From Myxococcales bacterium UBA1238 (lineage in GTDB: Bacteria > Myxococcota_A > Bradymonadia > UBA7976 > UBA1532), in NCBI GenBank assembly GCA_002309015.1, contig DBWM01000053.1:34416-48972 (forward strand): a DNA stretch of 14,557 nucleotides, written 5' to 3'. Each line of letters begins with the position of its first letter. Position 1 is the first letter of the stretch. The translations under genes and the position numbers were made by a program. Positions 1 to 10,403 of the stretch are shown piece after piece. Below the pieces are notes generated by a model that saw only the letters and a list, made by a program, of their open reading frames with translations, was not told the DNA's origin and did no database searches.

Positions 1-110
1 TCGGGTGGCACCCGAAGCAGCGATCGAGGTTGTTTTAAGGGTTCGGGTGGCACCCGAAGCTACGATCGATGGGGGATTGGGGGTTCGGGTGGCACCCGAA
101 GCGGTGATCG
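1..110. repeat. 42-bp-period palindromic repeat array (3 copies, open at window edge)
   Basis: The 17-bp inverted repeat TTCGGGTGGCACCCGAA (8-bp arms around one central base) occurs at 42-58 and 84-100. A third copy lies at 1-16, with its first base cut off by the window edge. Each copy is followed by GC, two variable bases and YGATCG, giving a conserved unit of about 27 bp. The units are separated by 15-bp spacers of unrelated sequence, so the period is exactly 42 bp. The array lies just downstream of the minus-strand TPR gene, which ends at 139. As RNA each unit could form a 7-bp stem with a 3-nt loop, but no T-tract follows on either strand, so these are not standard intrinsic terminators. 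REP-like elements, a protein-binding array or iterons are possible. More copies may lie to the left of the window. Confidence 0.85.
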
Positions 111-138
111 GACCGGAAACGCGCTTTGGGGACTGGGC

Positions 139-813
139 CTAAAAGCGGCCCTGCAGGAAGAGACCGGTGGGGGTGAGGGTCAGCTTGGTGGCGTCCTCTT
201 TGCGATTGAAATAGTCGAGGGCAAAAAGGGTGGCGCCGGTGCCGAGAAGGATTCCGCCGGCAATCCATCCGACGTTGGCTACGGTGGCGGCATGTTTGGC
301 CTTGTCCGCATAGTCGCCCTTGCTCTCGGGATTGGTCGAGTCGCGCTGCTCACTTTCAAAATGATGCATGGCGATGCCAAAGGCGGCCCCCGTCAGCAGG
401 GCAGCCCCGCCTACAACCGAAGTGGTGATGGCCCAGGGCTTCAACTGAATGCGTTCGGCGTCCTGTTCGTTGCGCTGCTGGATGGCGGTCATCACGCGAA
501 TGCGCCGTTCCACGTCGTTTTTGTCGGGCGCCTGCGGTTCGAGATCCAGGTAGAGGCCGTAATATCTGCAGGCATCTTCGGCACGCCCCATCTCTTCGTA
601 AGTGCGCGCGATGTTGTAAACGAGGACGGGCGAGGGATCGAGGACGTTGGCCTGCTCGAAGAGCTTCAGCGCCTCCTCAAAGCGGTTGGCCTTAAAGGCC
701 TCCTTGCCATCGTTGTAATATTGATAAGCTTTGGTCTGCCGTTCGCCCTGTGGCGGCTGTGCGAGGGCCGTTTGGCAGCAAAGCGAGGCGATCAATAAGA
801 AACGGCGCATCAT
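139..813 (-). CDS. Secreted/periplasmic TPR protein with two C-terminal hydrophobic helices
   Basis: The product is 224 aa. The ATG at 813 is chosen because it overlaps the TGA of the upstream SpoIID-like gene (ATGA), although the reading frame stays open further upstream; no good Shine-Dalgarno is visible, which fits translational coupling. Residues 1-18 form a signal peptide ending TALA before QPP. Two tetratricopeptide repeats follow at about 27-60 and 61-94 (pattern EAFKANRFEEALKLFEQA, YNIARTYEEMG). A charged linker leads to two glycine/alanine-rich hydrophobic segments at about 129-150 and 178-201. The last 14 residues look like a beta strand and end in Phe. TPRs mediate protein-protein contacts, and secreted TPR proteins of this layout are common and mostly uncharacterised in Myxococcota-type genomes. 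The partner is unknown; coupling to the SpoIID-like gene suggests a shared cell-envelope role. Confidence 0.8.
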   Translation of the reverse strand: MMRRFLLIASLCCQTALAQPPQGERQTKAYQYYNDGKEAFKANRFEEALKLFEQANVLDPSPVLVYNIARTYEEMGRAEDACRYYGLYLDLEPQAPDKNDVERRIRVMTAIQQRNEQDAERIQLKPWAITTSVVGGAALLTGAAFGIAMHHFESEQRDSTNPESKGDYADKAKHAATVANVGWIAGGILLGTGATLFALDYFNRKEDATKLTLTPTGLFLQGRF

Positions 814-2219
814 AAAGAGCTTCGACCGTTCGCGGAATGGTGCTTGGTTTGAGAATTTTTGCGGGATGCAAACGGATTTTGGCGGAACCCCAGTCCTAAA
901 GCGAGCAGGGACCAAAGCCAGAGGGCATTGTGGGGCTGCGACGGGATGCTGCTGCAACCGGCGATCGAAGCGCTGTAGGGGCGGCGCCTGAGACCGCCGT
1001 CCACATCGTCGTCCTCTTCATCGTCATCTGTATTGGCATCATCATTTTGGGCGGTTGATCCATCGTTTGTGGTGGGTGATCCGCCATCATTGGCCGATGA
1101 TCCGTCATTTACGGCGGTTGAATCGCCATCTGCGGCATCCGTACTGCCATCTGGGGTCCACCAGGCGCCATCTGTGGCATCTGCGCTACCATCTGCGGCG
1201 CCCCATTCGCTGTCCGTGGCGTCTGAACCGCTGTCTGTGGGGGGCGTTTCGCTGTCTGCGAGAGGTGAACTGCCATCGAGGATGATGACACCGCCATCAG
1301 AGGCGTCTGTGCTGCCGTCGGTGATTTCTGATCCGCCATCGGTGAGATTTGCATCGCCGGATGCGTCGGAAAGATCGCTGTCTTCCATAAAGGCATCGCC
1401 GGAATCTGCAGCATCTTCAACGATTGCGTCCATAAGGGATCCATCTTCTGTAACCGCATCCTGAAAACCGGAATCCTGCGGGCCGGAATCGGTCTCCAGA
1501 CCGCCATCTTCTTCAAGAGGCAGAACGCAACTGCCCGATGCCTGCTCGAAAACGATGTCTTCTCCGTAATAAAAGCGAAGGATGTCGCGATAATTGTAGC
1601 CATGCCGGCTCAGACAGTTGGCCCCGTTCTGAGATTTGCAGCCCCGGTTGGCGTAATTGCCGGCGTTTCGCCAGCCGAGCGAGGTTTGCTCAATGTCGCT
1701 GCCCGAAAGACCCTCGTTATAGGTGACGTAATGCTCGGTGGTGGAATAGTCGTTGTCGCCCGGGACGGCGACGCAGTCTTCGTTGGAGGGCACGGCACCG
1801 GCGACGTAGAAGGCGCAGACCTGCGTGTTGTTGTAGGTCAGGATTTCGCCCGATGTACTCCGGACCGCGTTGATGTGTTCCTCGCGCGGCGTCTTGCCAC
1901 AGCTGTAAACCTGATCGGACTGACCATCCTGGACGAAGTGATTGCGGCCCATGACGTAGTACAGATAAGAACGGGCGGCCACGGCCTGGGCGCGGAGGGC
2001 CTCATAGTCAGCGGCGCCGTTCTCACATTGAACCACGTGGGGCAGGTAATCGTTTTCGACGTCGACATCGACAGCGGTCTCGAGGCTGGCGCCCACTTTG
2101 GCGGTGCATACGGCGGATTTGATGGCTTGTTCGCGGGTATCGAGATCTGCATCGTCGATCATCTCGCAGGCGGCAAGCGAAAGGGCCAGCAGGCAGATGC
2201 TTGGGCGGTCAAGGCGCAT
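810..2219 (-). CDS. SpoIID/LytB-domain lipoprotein with Asp-rich tail and MYXO-CTERM-like end
   Basis: The product is 469 aa from the ATG at 2219, which has GGAG seven bases upstream; a TTG in the same frame at 2240 lacks this. The N-terminus carries a lipobox (LAAC, Cys18, followed by Glu), predicting a lipoprotein. Residues about 50-230 match the SpoIID/LytB family: ENDYLPHVV at 55-63, then EALRAQAVAARSYLYYV at 73-89, and later GYNYRDILRFYYG. Glu66 in VVQCEN aligns with the conserved glutamate of SpoIID VVxxEM. SpoIID proteins act on peptidoglycan, as lytic transglycosylases or amidase enhancers. Residues about 237-413 are a low-complexity Asp/Ser/Gly/Thr spacer, followed by GCSS near 422, a hydrophobic stretch (ALWLWSLLALGLGF) and basic residues, resembling a MYXO-CTERM sorting tail. 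The exact substrate is not inferable. Confidence 0.85.
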   Translation of the reverse strand: MRLDRPSICLLALSLAACEMIDDADLDTREQAIKSAVCTAKVGASLETAVDVDVENDYLPHVVQCENGAADYEALRAQAVAARSYLYYVMGRNHFVQDGQSDQVYSCGKTPREEHINAVRSTSGEILTYNNTQVCAFYVAGAVPSNEDCVAVPGDNDYSTTEHYVTYNEGLSGSDIEQTSLGWRNAGNYANRGCKSQNGANCLSRHGYNYRDILRFYYGEDIVFEQASGSCVLPLEEDGGLETDSGPQDSGFQDAVTEDGSLMDAIVEDAADSGDAFMEDSDLSDASGDANLTDGGSEITDGSTDASDGGVIILDGSSPLADSETPPTDSGSDATDSEWGAADGSADATDGAWWTPDGSTDAADGDSTAVNDGSSANDGGSPTTNDGSTAQNDDANTDDDEEDDDVDGGLRRRPYSASIAGCSSIPSQPHNALWLWSLLALGLGFRQNPFASRKNSQTKHHSANGRSSL

Positions 2220-2249
2220 GGCGAAGCTCCAAACAGTCAAAACGCGCTC

Positions 2250-2277
2250 AGTATAGCCGTTTACCGTTTAAAGTCAC
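2250..2277 (-). promoter_or_regulatory. Candidate sigma70-type promoter for the SpoIID-TPR unit
   Basis: On the minus strand GTGACT (2277-2272) and TATACT (2255-2250) are separated by 16 bp, matching the -35 at 4/6 and the -10 at 5/6. A start near 2243 would leave a leader of about 24 nt before the ATG at 2219, which contains the GGAG ribosome-binding site. Consensus match only; not proven. Confidence 0.45.
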
Positions 2278-2290
2278 CGCGTTTTGCAGC

Positions 2291-2308
2291 GTAAAAGCAA
2301 GCTTGCTT
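2291..2308 (-). terminator. Weak terminator-like palindrome after glutamine synthetase
   Basis: The minus strand carries the palindrome AAGCAAGCTTGCTT (2308-2295) followed by TT and then A. It could fold as a 5-bp stem with an AGCT loop. It sits 40 bp past the stop of the type III glutamine synthetase gene and before the SpoIID promoter, the right place for a terminator, but the stem is short and the T-tract poor. Confidence 0.2.
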
Positions 2309-2347
2309 GTGTCGTTTGGTATCTCGATTTTTGGGGATTTGGGGCCG

Positions 2348-4444
<2,097 letters not shown>

Positions 4445-4474
4445 AAGATTCTCCTTGAGTTATGGGCGATTGTG

Positions 4475-4507
4475 GCGCCAGGCAAAAAACGCCTTTTAGG
4501 CGGGCGC
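4475..4507 (-). promoter_or_regulatory. Terminator-like / attenuator-like hairpins in the glnN leader
   Basis: Read on the minus strand, CGCCTAAAAGGCG (4502-4490) forms a 5-bp stem with an AAA loop and is followed directly by six T (4489-4484), the form of a small intrinsic terminator. Its 3' arm can instead pair as AGGC with GCCT across the T-run (4494-4491 with 4483-4480), which excludes the terminator. An outer GCGCC/GGCGC pair (4507-4503 with 4479-4475) could enclose the whole. The element ends about 30 nt before the ATG of the type III glutamine synthetase gene, after any upstream promoter, so attenuation is possible. The stem is short, and no ligand or known riboswitch family is recognised. 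Confidence 0.35.
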
Positions 4508-4632
4508 GAAGCCGTTGGCAACGTTTTTGAGTCCATCGAGGGCGACATGGGAACGAAGAATTGAGGTTGATGGGAGTGATTCAGCTCAGTGAGAGAATTT
4601 TTAAGTCGATCACTGGAAGGTTTCAACAGGGA

Positions 4633-4739
4633 GAATTCAACCGATCACCTTGGGCAACTGATCCGATCACCTTGGGCAACTGATCCGATCACCTCCTCCA
4701 TATGAACGCTCCTGCTCTTTGAGGGGATCGATTGAATTC
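4633..4739. repeat. 107-bp inverted-repeat element with internal 22-bp tandem repeats
   Basis: The ends GAATTCAACCGATC (4633-4646) and GATCGATTGAATTC (4726-4739) are inverted copies of each other with 13 of 14 bases matching. Inside, a 22-bp unit beginning CCGATCACCTTGGG occurs twice exactly (4641-4662, 4663-4684), with a third partial copy of 10 bp (4685-4694). On the minus strand an 18-codon frame (4701-4645) with AGGAG seven bases before its ATG runs through the repeats. The nature of the element is unknown; a small non-autonomous repeat or a regulatory site are both possible. Confidence 0.7.
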
Positions 4740-4875
4740 ACGGAACAGGATCTATGGGTAAAGCGCATTCATGTCTTCATCTCCGTTTGATGAATCATCG
4801 ATGGGCGCAAGCTGATCGGTTGGGTACAGGAAGCTGAAGCTTTGAATGCGGGAAGGGATGCCTGCTACCGGGCGC

Positions 4876-7011
<2,136 letters not shown>

Positions 7012-7189
7012 AACAGCTCCTTTAAACTGAAGGCCATCAGGCGTGAATGGCGGGGACGTATTTTACAGGATTGATGAAAAGAATACAGTCGATTCATTTT
7101 ACAGAATGCCTGTTTTGATGAGATGGATATCTGTCGGGAACCCGTGCTTTGGTGAGCCAGGCATCAAAAACCGATGGCCGGGGCAGAGT

Positions 7190-7218
7190 TTGATCTGTCG
7201 ATGTAAGCATGCTGTAAT
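7190..7218 (+). promoter_or_regulatory. Candidate sigma70-type promoter for the Sel1-repeat gene
   Basis: TTGATC (7190-7195) and TGTAAT (7213-7218) are separated by 17 bp, matching 4/6 and 5/6 of the -35 and -10 consensus. The predicted start near 7225 is compatible with the ATG at 7248 and argues against initiation at the GTG at 7230. Confidence 0.45.
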
Positions 7219-7247
7219 GATTTTGTCTGGTGCAGCGGATGGTGTGC

Positions 7248-8054
7248 ATGGCGATCTATAAACCCACAAATGAGGCGCTCAAGCGTTGTTTTTTACTGGA
7301 TGATGATCCCACAACCCTCTTTGCAAACGATGACGATGAGGTCGTTTGCCGGTCATCGCGGATCGAGCTTACGGAGGACGAGCTTTCCCTGTTTTTTGAA
7401 CGGCTTCCCAATCTTCCGCTCTCTTCCTGTGATGCCTGGGAAGGCCTCTTTTTAACTTACAATGGGGTTCAGCTCTCCTTTCAGCTCTCGGGTGCTCATT
7501 CGTTGATCCTGTTCCGGTTCCTTTGGGAATGTCTGTGGGACGAGTTCTTTTTGGAAGAGCTGAATCCGGAATCTGCGGAGGATTTAAGGCGATTATGGCA
7601 TTTATTCCTTCAATCGGACGGAGAGCGTTTTGATGTATCGATGATCCCCCCATCTTATCAGCATGGATTTCTGAGATGGCTGAAACGACAGGAGCCTGGG
7701 GATGAATTCAAAGAAGCTTACCGGGCATTCTGCGCTTCCATGCTCGAACATCTTTACAGCACAGAGGATCGTAAAAGCCTTGAAATCTATGCAAAAGCCT
7801 ATGGTGGTGGAAATCATCTCATCTTTTGTGACTGGAAGAGAGTGGAGCAGGCGGATTTAAAGCTCGATGGAATGGGCGATATTTCTGCCACCTATCAATT
7901 GGGATGTCTCTATGAGAGCTCAAAACTGGGTCAGCCGGATGAGGAAAGAGCCCGGTTTTATTTTCAAAAGGCCTCTCTTGCAGGCGATACAAAGGCTAAA
8001 GATAAGCTTTCACAGCTGGACAGGGAACGCCGGAATCGAGCTCAGAATCCATAA
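7248..8054 (+). CDS. Unrecognised protein with one C-terminal Sel1-like repeat
   Basis: The product is 268 aa from the ATG at 7248. In-frame GTG (7230) and ATG (7239) starts exist, but no start has a strong ribosome-binding site, so the choice rests on the candidate promoter and weak GGATGG spacing. I do not recognise the first 200 residues; they are acidic, rich in Phe, Trp and Leu, and have no signal peptide or membrane segment, suggesting a cytoplasmic protein. Residues about 209-255 (GDISATYQLGCLYE ... RARFYFQKASLAGD) fit a Sel1-like repeat, an alpha-helical relative of the TPR used in protein contacts. It is transcribed divergently from the histidine kinase across a 236-bp gap, so the two could share control. 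The function is unknown. Confidence 0.8.
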   Translation: MAIYKPTNEALKRCFLLDDDPTTLFANDDDEVVCRSSRIELTEDELSLFFERLPNLPLSSCDAWEGLFLTYNGVQLSFQLSGAHSLILFRFLWECLWDEFFLEELNPESAEDLRRLWHLFLQSDGERFDVSMIPPSYQHGFLRWLKRQEPGDEFKEAYRAFCASMLEHLYSTEDRKSLEIYAKAYGGGNHLIFCDWKRVEQADLKLDGMGDISATYQLGCLYESSKLGQPDEERARFYFQKASLAGDTKAKDKLSQLDRERRNRAQNP

Positions 8055-8210
8055 AAGCTTGTTGGCATGATACCTCTGCACGACCGGAATGGACGATGCC
8101 GGCGTCAGAAAAGCCTGCCTCCCTGTACGAGCCCTCTGCCTGCGGGCATCATGGAGCGAGCCCCTTTCTTGTAAAAAACGGGCCTTTTGCAAAAAAGATC
8201 GGTCTTATGA

Positions 8211-8238
8211 TTGAAATCAATGCAATCTTTTGTAAGAT
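8211..8238 (+). promoter_or_regulatory. Candidate sigma70-type promoter for the phosphatase gene
   Basis: TTGAAA (8211-8216, 5/6) and TAAGAT (8233-8238, 4/6) are spaced by 16 bp. A start near 8245 gives a leader of about 37 nt ending in AAGGAG five bases before the ATG at 8282. The 227-bp gap holding it shows no other gene. Confidence 0.45.
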
Positions 8239-8281
8239 ACGATGCGTGAAGTTTGTGAAACAGGCGCTTTAAGGAGCCCTC

Positions 8282-8902
8282 ATGATCCTCAAGTCGACTC
8301 AAATTTTGCTCACCTGCTGGCTGCTTTGCCTGACGGCCTTCTTTGCACCGATGCCTTCGGTTGCGCGGGAATTGCCGGTCGCTGTTCCCCAGCCGAACGC
8401 GGATGCCACAGATAAACAGGATGCCATTCCCCTTACGGCCCATGGACTTTCAAACCTTTATCGGGTCAGCAACGATCTCTATCGCTCTGCTCAGCCCAAG
8501 AAAGGGGGCATGACTTCAGCCAGGGATCTGGGTATCAAAACCGTCATCTCGCTTCGTGAGACGGAACTCGATCGGGCATTGAACCGCAAGGAAGCGACAG
8601 CGTTGAACACCATCCATGTGCCCATCGTGACCTGGTTTGTTGATGAGCGCGCCATCGTGGCAGCCCTTCGCATGATTCACACCTCTCCCAAGCCCGTATT
8701 GGTGCATTGTCGCCACGGTTCCGACCGTACAGGTCTCATCGTTGCCCTCTACAGGATCGTCTTCCAAAACTGGAGCAAGGAAGAAGCCTTGCATGAAATG
8801 CTCGGAGAGCAATTTGGCCATCACCGCATCTTTTGGAATCTGCCCCGGATCATCAGGAAGATGGATATTGAAAAGCTTCGCTCCCAGGTGTTCGGCAGAT
8901 AG
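8282..8902 (+). CDS. Secreted Siw14-like tyrosine/dual-specificity phosphatase
   Basis: The product is 206 aa, with the ATG at 8282 preceded by AAGGAG five bases upstream. Residues 1-28 form a signal peptide (basic start, hydrophobic core, PSVA before REL), so the enzyme should act in the periplasm or outside the cell. The mature part begins with the family's NLYRVSNDLYRSAQP (58-72), then LGIKTVISLRE, and carries the complete cysteine phosphatase loop HCRHGSDRTG (142-151), with nucleophile Cys143 and Arg149. This is the compact Siw14 (plant and fungal atypical dual-specificity phosphatase) fold found in many bacteria; relatives act on phosphotyrosine or inositol pyrophosphates, and the substrate here is unknown. 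The gene is convergent with the surface-polysaccharide operon, ending 30 bp from the flippase stop, so a role in that system cannot be assumed. Confidence 0.88.
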   Translation: MILKSTQILLTCWLLCLTAFFAPMPSVARELPVAVPQPNADATDKQDAIPLTAHGLSNLYRVSNDLYRSAQPKKGGMTSARDLGIKTVISLRETELDRALNRKEATALNTIHVPIVTWFVDERAIVAALRMIHTSPKPVLVHCRHGSDRTGLIVALYRIVFQNWSKEEALHEMLGEQFGHHRIFWNLPRIIRKMDIEKLRSQVFGR

Positions 8903-8932
8903 TCTGATGCGCGCCATGTGATGCGTTCTGTT

Positions 8933-10399
8933 TTACGATCTGGGCTGCCGCTGCTTCTGCATCCATTCCATGCCTGCCTGCCATAAGAAGCAGAAACTTT
9001 CGAATCGCAATAATCCTGTGACGAAGATGTAAAAGAGGGCTCCGGTGATCACCTGTATCAACAGACGCCAGCCAACCGCGAATGCGGAAAGAGGAAGCAT
9101 GTAGATCAGGACAGCCATACAGAGAGCCACCAGGAATGAGGGCAAGATGTCTTTTAATTGATCGAAGTATGCGTAATGCAAAAGCTTTTTGTTGGGAAAA
9201 CTGTTACATACAGTGGCAATGACGGCATACAGAGCTGCACCGATCGCGATGGCGAGTACGCCAAAGGGCATGGAGCATAGGAGAATGGTGATGCTGAGCG
9301 CTTTTTTTATGATTTCCAGCCTGAGGATCAGGTCGCTTCGGCCGATCGCCTTAATGGCATTCAGGTTGGCGGTTTGAATGGGTTCCAGTCCAAAACAGAA
9401 GCAGGCAAGCATGAGATAGGGGACACAGGGCAGCCATTTATGAGAGAGCAACAGCAAGACCAGGTTCTGACTTGTGCCCGCAATGCCCAGCAGCATAGGC
9501 CACATGATATAGCTTGAAAGCGTCATCGCGCGGCGTGTCATCGCTCTCACCCCGGGAATATCATTCTGGATTCCGGCCATCACAGGAAACAACACACTGT
9601 TGATGGATGTCAGTACATTGGATGAGATGAACTGCGGGAAGCGCTGACCCCGGTTGTAATAAGCCAGATCTGCAGGGGTATAAACGCGGCCGATGATGAG
9701 CTGCCGGAGTTCAATGTAAAAAGTATGCAACAGACTCGAAGCCAATAACTTCCAGCCATAAGAGAATAAAGTTTTCAATCGCGCAAACGAAAAGATCCAT
9801 TTGGGTCTCCAGGGGACTGTCAGCCAGAGCACGCAGGTATCGATGGTCGCATTGAGCAGGTATTGTGTCACCAATGCCCATACACCCCATCCGTTTAAAG
9901 CGAGCAGAATGCCCGCGATGGCCGCCGTGATGGTGCCTGCCAGGGTTGAAAAAAAGAACTTCCGAAATATCAGATGCTTCGATACGTAAGCATGCTGCAC
10001 ATTCTTGAGCCCTGCGATGATGAGTATCAGACCGAGCACGCGGATGACCGGCGTGAGCTCTTCATTTTGATAAAATCGGGCGATCGCCGGTGCTGCCAGC
10101 AAGAGCAAAAGATAGAAAATGGAGCAAGTGATCAGATTGATGTAAAAGACGGTCGAAAAATCGGTCTCATCGGCGTCCTGCTTTTGAATCAATGCGCTTG
10201 CAAGTCCGCTGTCTACAAAGACATTCAGCAGATTGATGATGACGGTTACGAGCGCGATTAAGCCATAGTGATCGGGCGAAAGGATCCGGGCGAGGATGAT
10301 CGAAACGACGAAGGTGATCGCCTGCGCGCCTGTTCGTTCAAAAAAGCGCCAAAGAAGATTGGTGAATGTCTTCCTTTTGAGCGAAACCTCTTCCGTCAC
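8933..10399 (-). CDS. Wzx-type oligosaccharide/lipid-linked glycan flippase
   Basis: The product is 488 aa from a GTG at 10399, four bases after the TAG of the upstream transferase gene and with GGAG nine bases before it. The protein is hydrophobic almost throughout, with about 12-14 membrane segments. The N-terminal pattern (NLLWRFFERTGAQAITFVVSIILARILSPDHYGLIAL) is typical of the polysaccharide transport family within the MOP superfamily, of the WzxC/lipopolysaccharide biosynthesis kind. Conserved features include LGL near residue 122, WGVWALV and the loop AYYNRGQRFPQF. Such proteins flip undecaprenyl-linked glycans from the cytoplasmic to the periplasmic face of the inner membrane. As the last gene of the four-gene operon it is the likely exporter of the phospho-polyol-modified glycan made by the upstream genes. 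The exact substrate is not readable from sequence. Confidence 0.92.
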   Translation of the reverse strand: MTEEVSLKRKTFTNLLWRFFERTGAQAITFVVSIILARILSPDHYGLIALVTVIINLLNVFVDSGLASALIQKQDADETDFSTVFYINLITCSIFYLLLLLAAPAIARFYQNEELTPVIRVLGLILIIAGLKNVQHAYVSKHLIFRKFFFSTLAGTITAAIAGILLALNGWGVWALVTQYLLNATIDTCVLWLTVPWRPKWIFSFARLKTLFSYGWKLLASSLLHTFYIELRQLIIGRVYTPADLAYYNRGQRFPQFISSNVLTSINSVLFPVMAGIQNDIPGVRAMTRRAMTLSSYIMWPMLLGIAGTSQNLVLLLLSHKWLPCVPYLMLACFCFGLEPIQTANLNAIKAIGRSDLILRLEIIKKALSITILLCSMPFGVLAIAIGAALYAVIATVCNSFPNKKLLHYAYFDQLKDILPSFLVALCMAVLIYMLPLSAFAVGWRLLIQVITGALFYIFVTGLLRFESFCFLWQAGMEWMQKQRQPRS

Positions 10400-10403
10400 G
10401 GTG

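Larger units (their letters stand above)
4445..4875. other. Intergenic region between the histidine kinase and glutamine synthetase genes
   Basis: This 431-bp stretch holds no convincing gene. From the kinase side, a 6-bp inverted repeat (CGCTCA/TGAGCG, 4873-4891) straddles the kinase stop codon but lacks a T-tract. Then come the 107-bp inverted-repeat element (4633-4739), a plain stretch, and the hairpin region at 4475-4507. I see no convincing sigma70 or sigma54 promoter for glutamine synthetase on the minus strand. Confidence 0.6.

Noticed and set aside
1..110. CRISPR array suggested by repeats with constant-length spacers
   Set aside because: The spacers are only 15 bp, the repeat core is a near-complete palindrome, only three copies are visible and no cas gene is present.
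292..798. 168-codon plus-strand open frame
   Set aside because: It is antisense to the TPR gene, whose signal peptide, repeats and ATGA overlap with the upstream gene are convincing.
1602..2294. 230-codon plus-strand open frame
   Set aside because: It is antisense to the SpoIID domain; the minus-strand frame carries the family motifs.
4518..4536. Sigma54-like TGGCAA ... TTGA on the plus strand
   Set aside because: It mismatches the invariant GC of the -12 element and points away from glutamine synthetase, with no gene to drive.
8105..8443. 112-codon minus-strand frame before the phosphatase
   Set aside because: It overlaps the start of the phosphatase gene, whose start, signal peptide and motifs are clear; no homology is recognisable.
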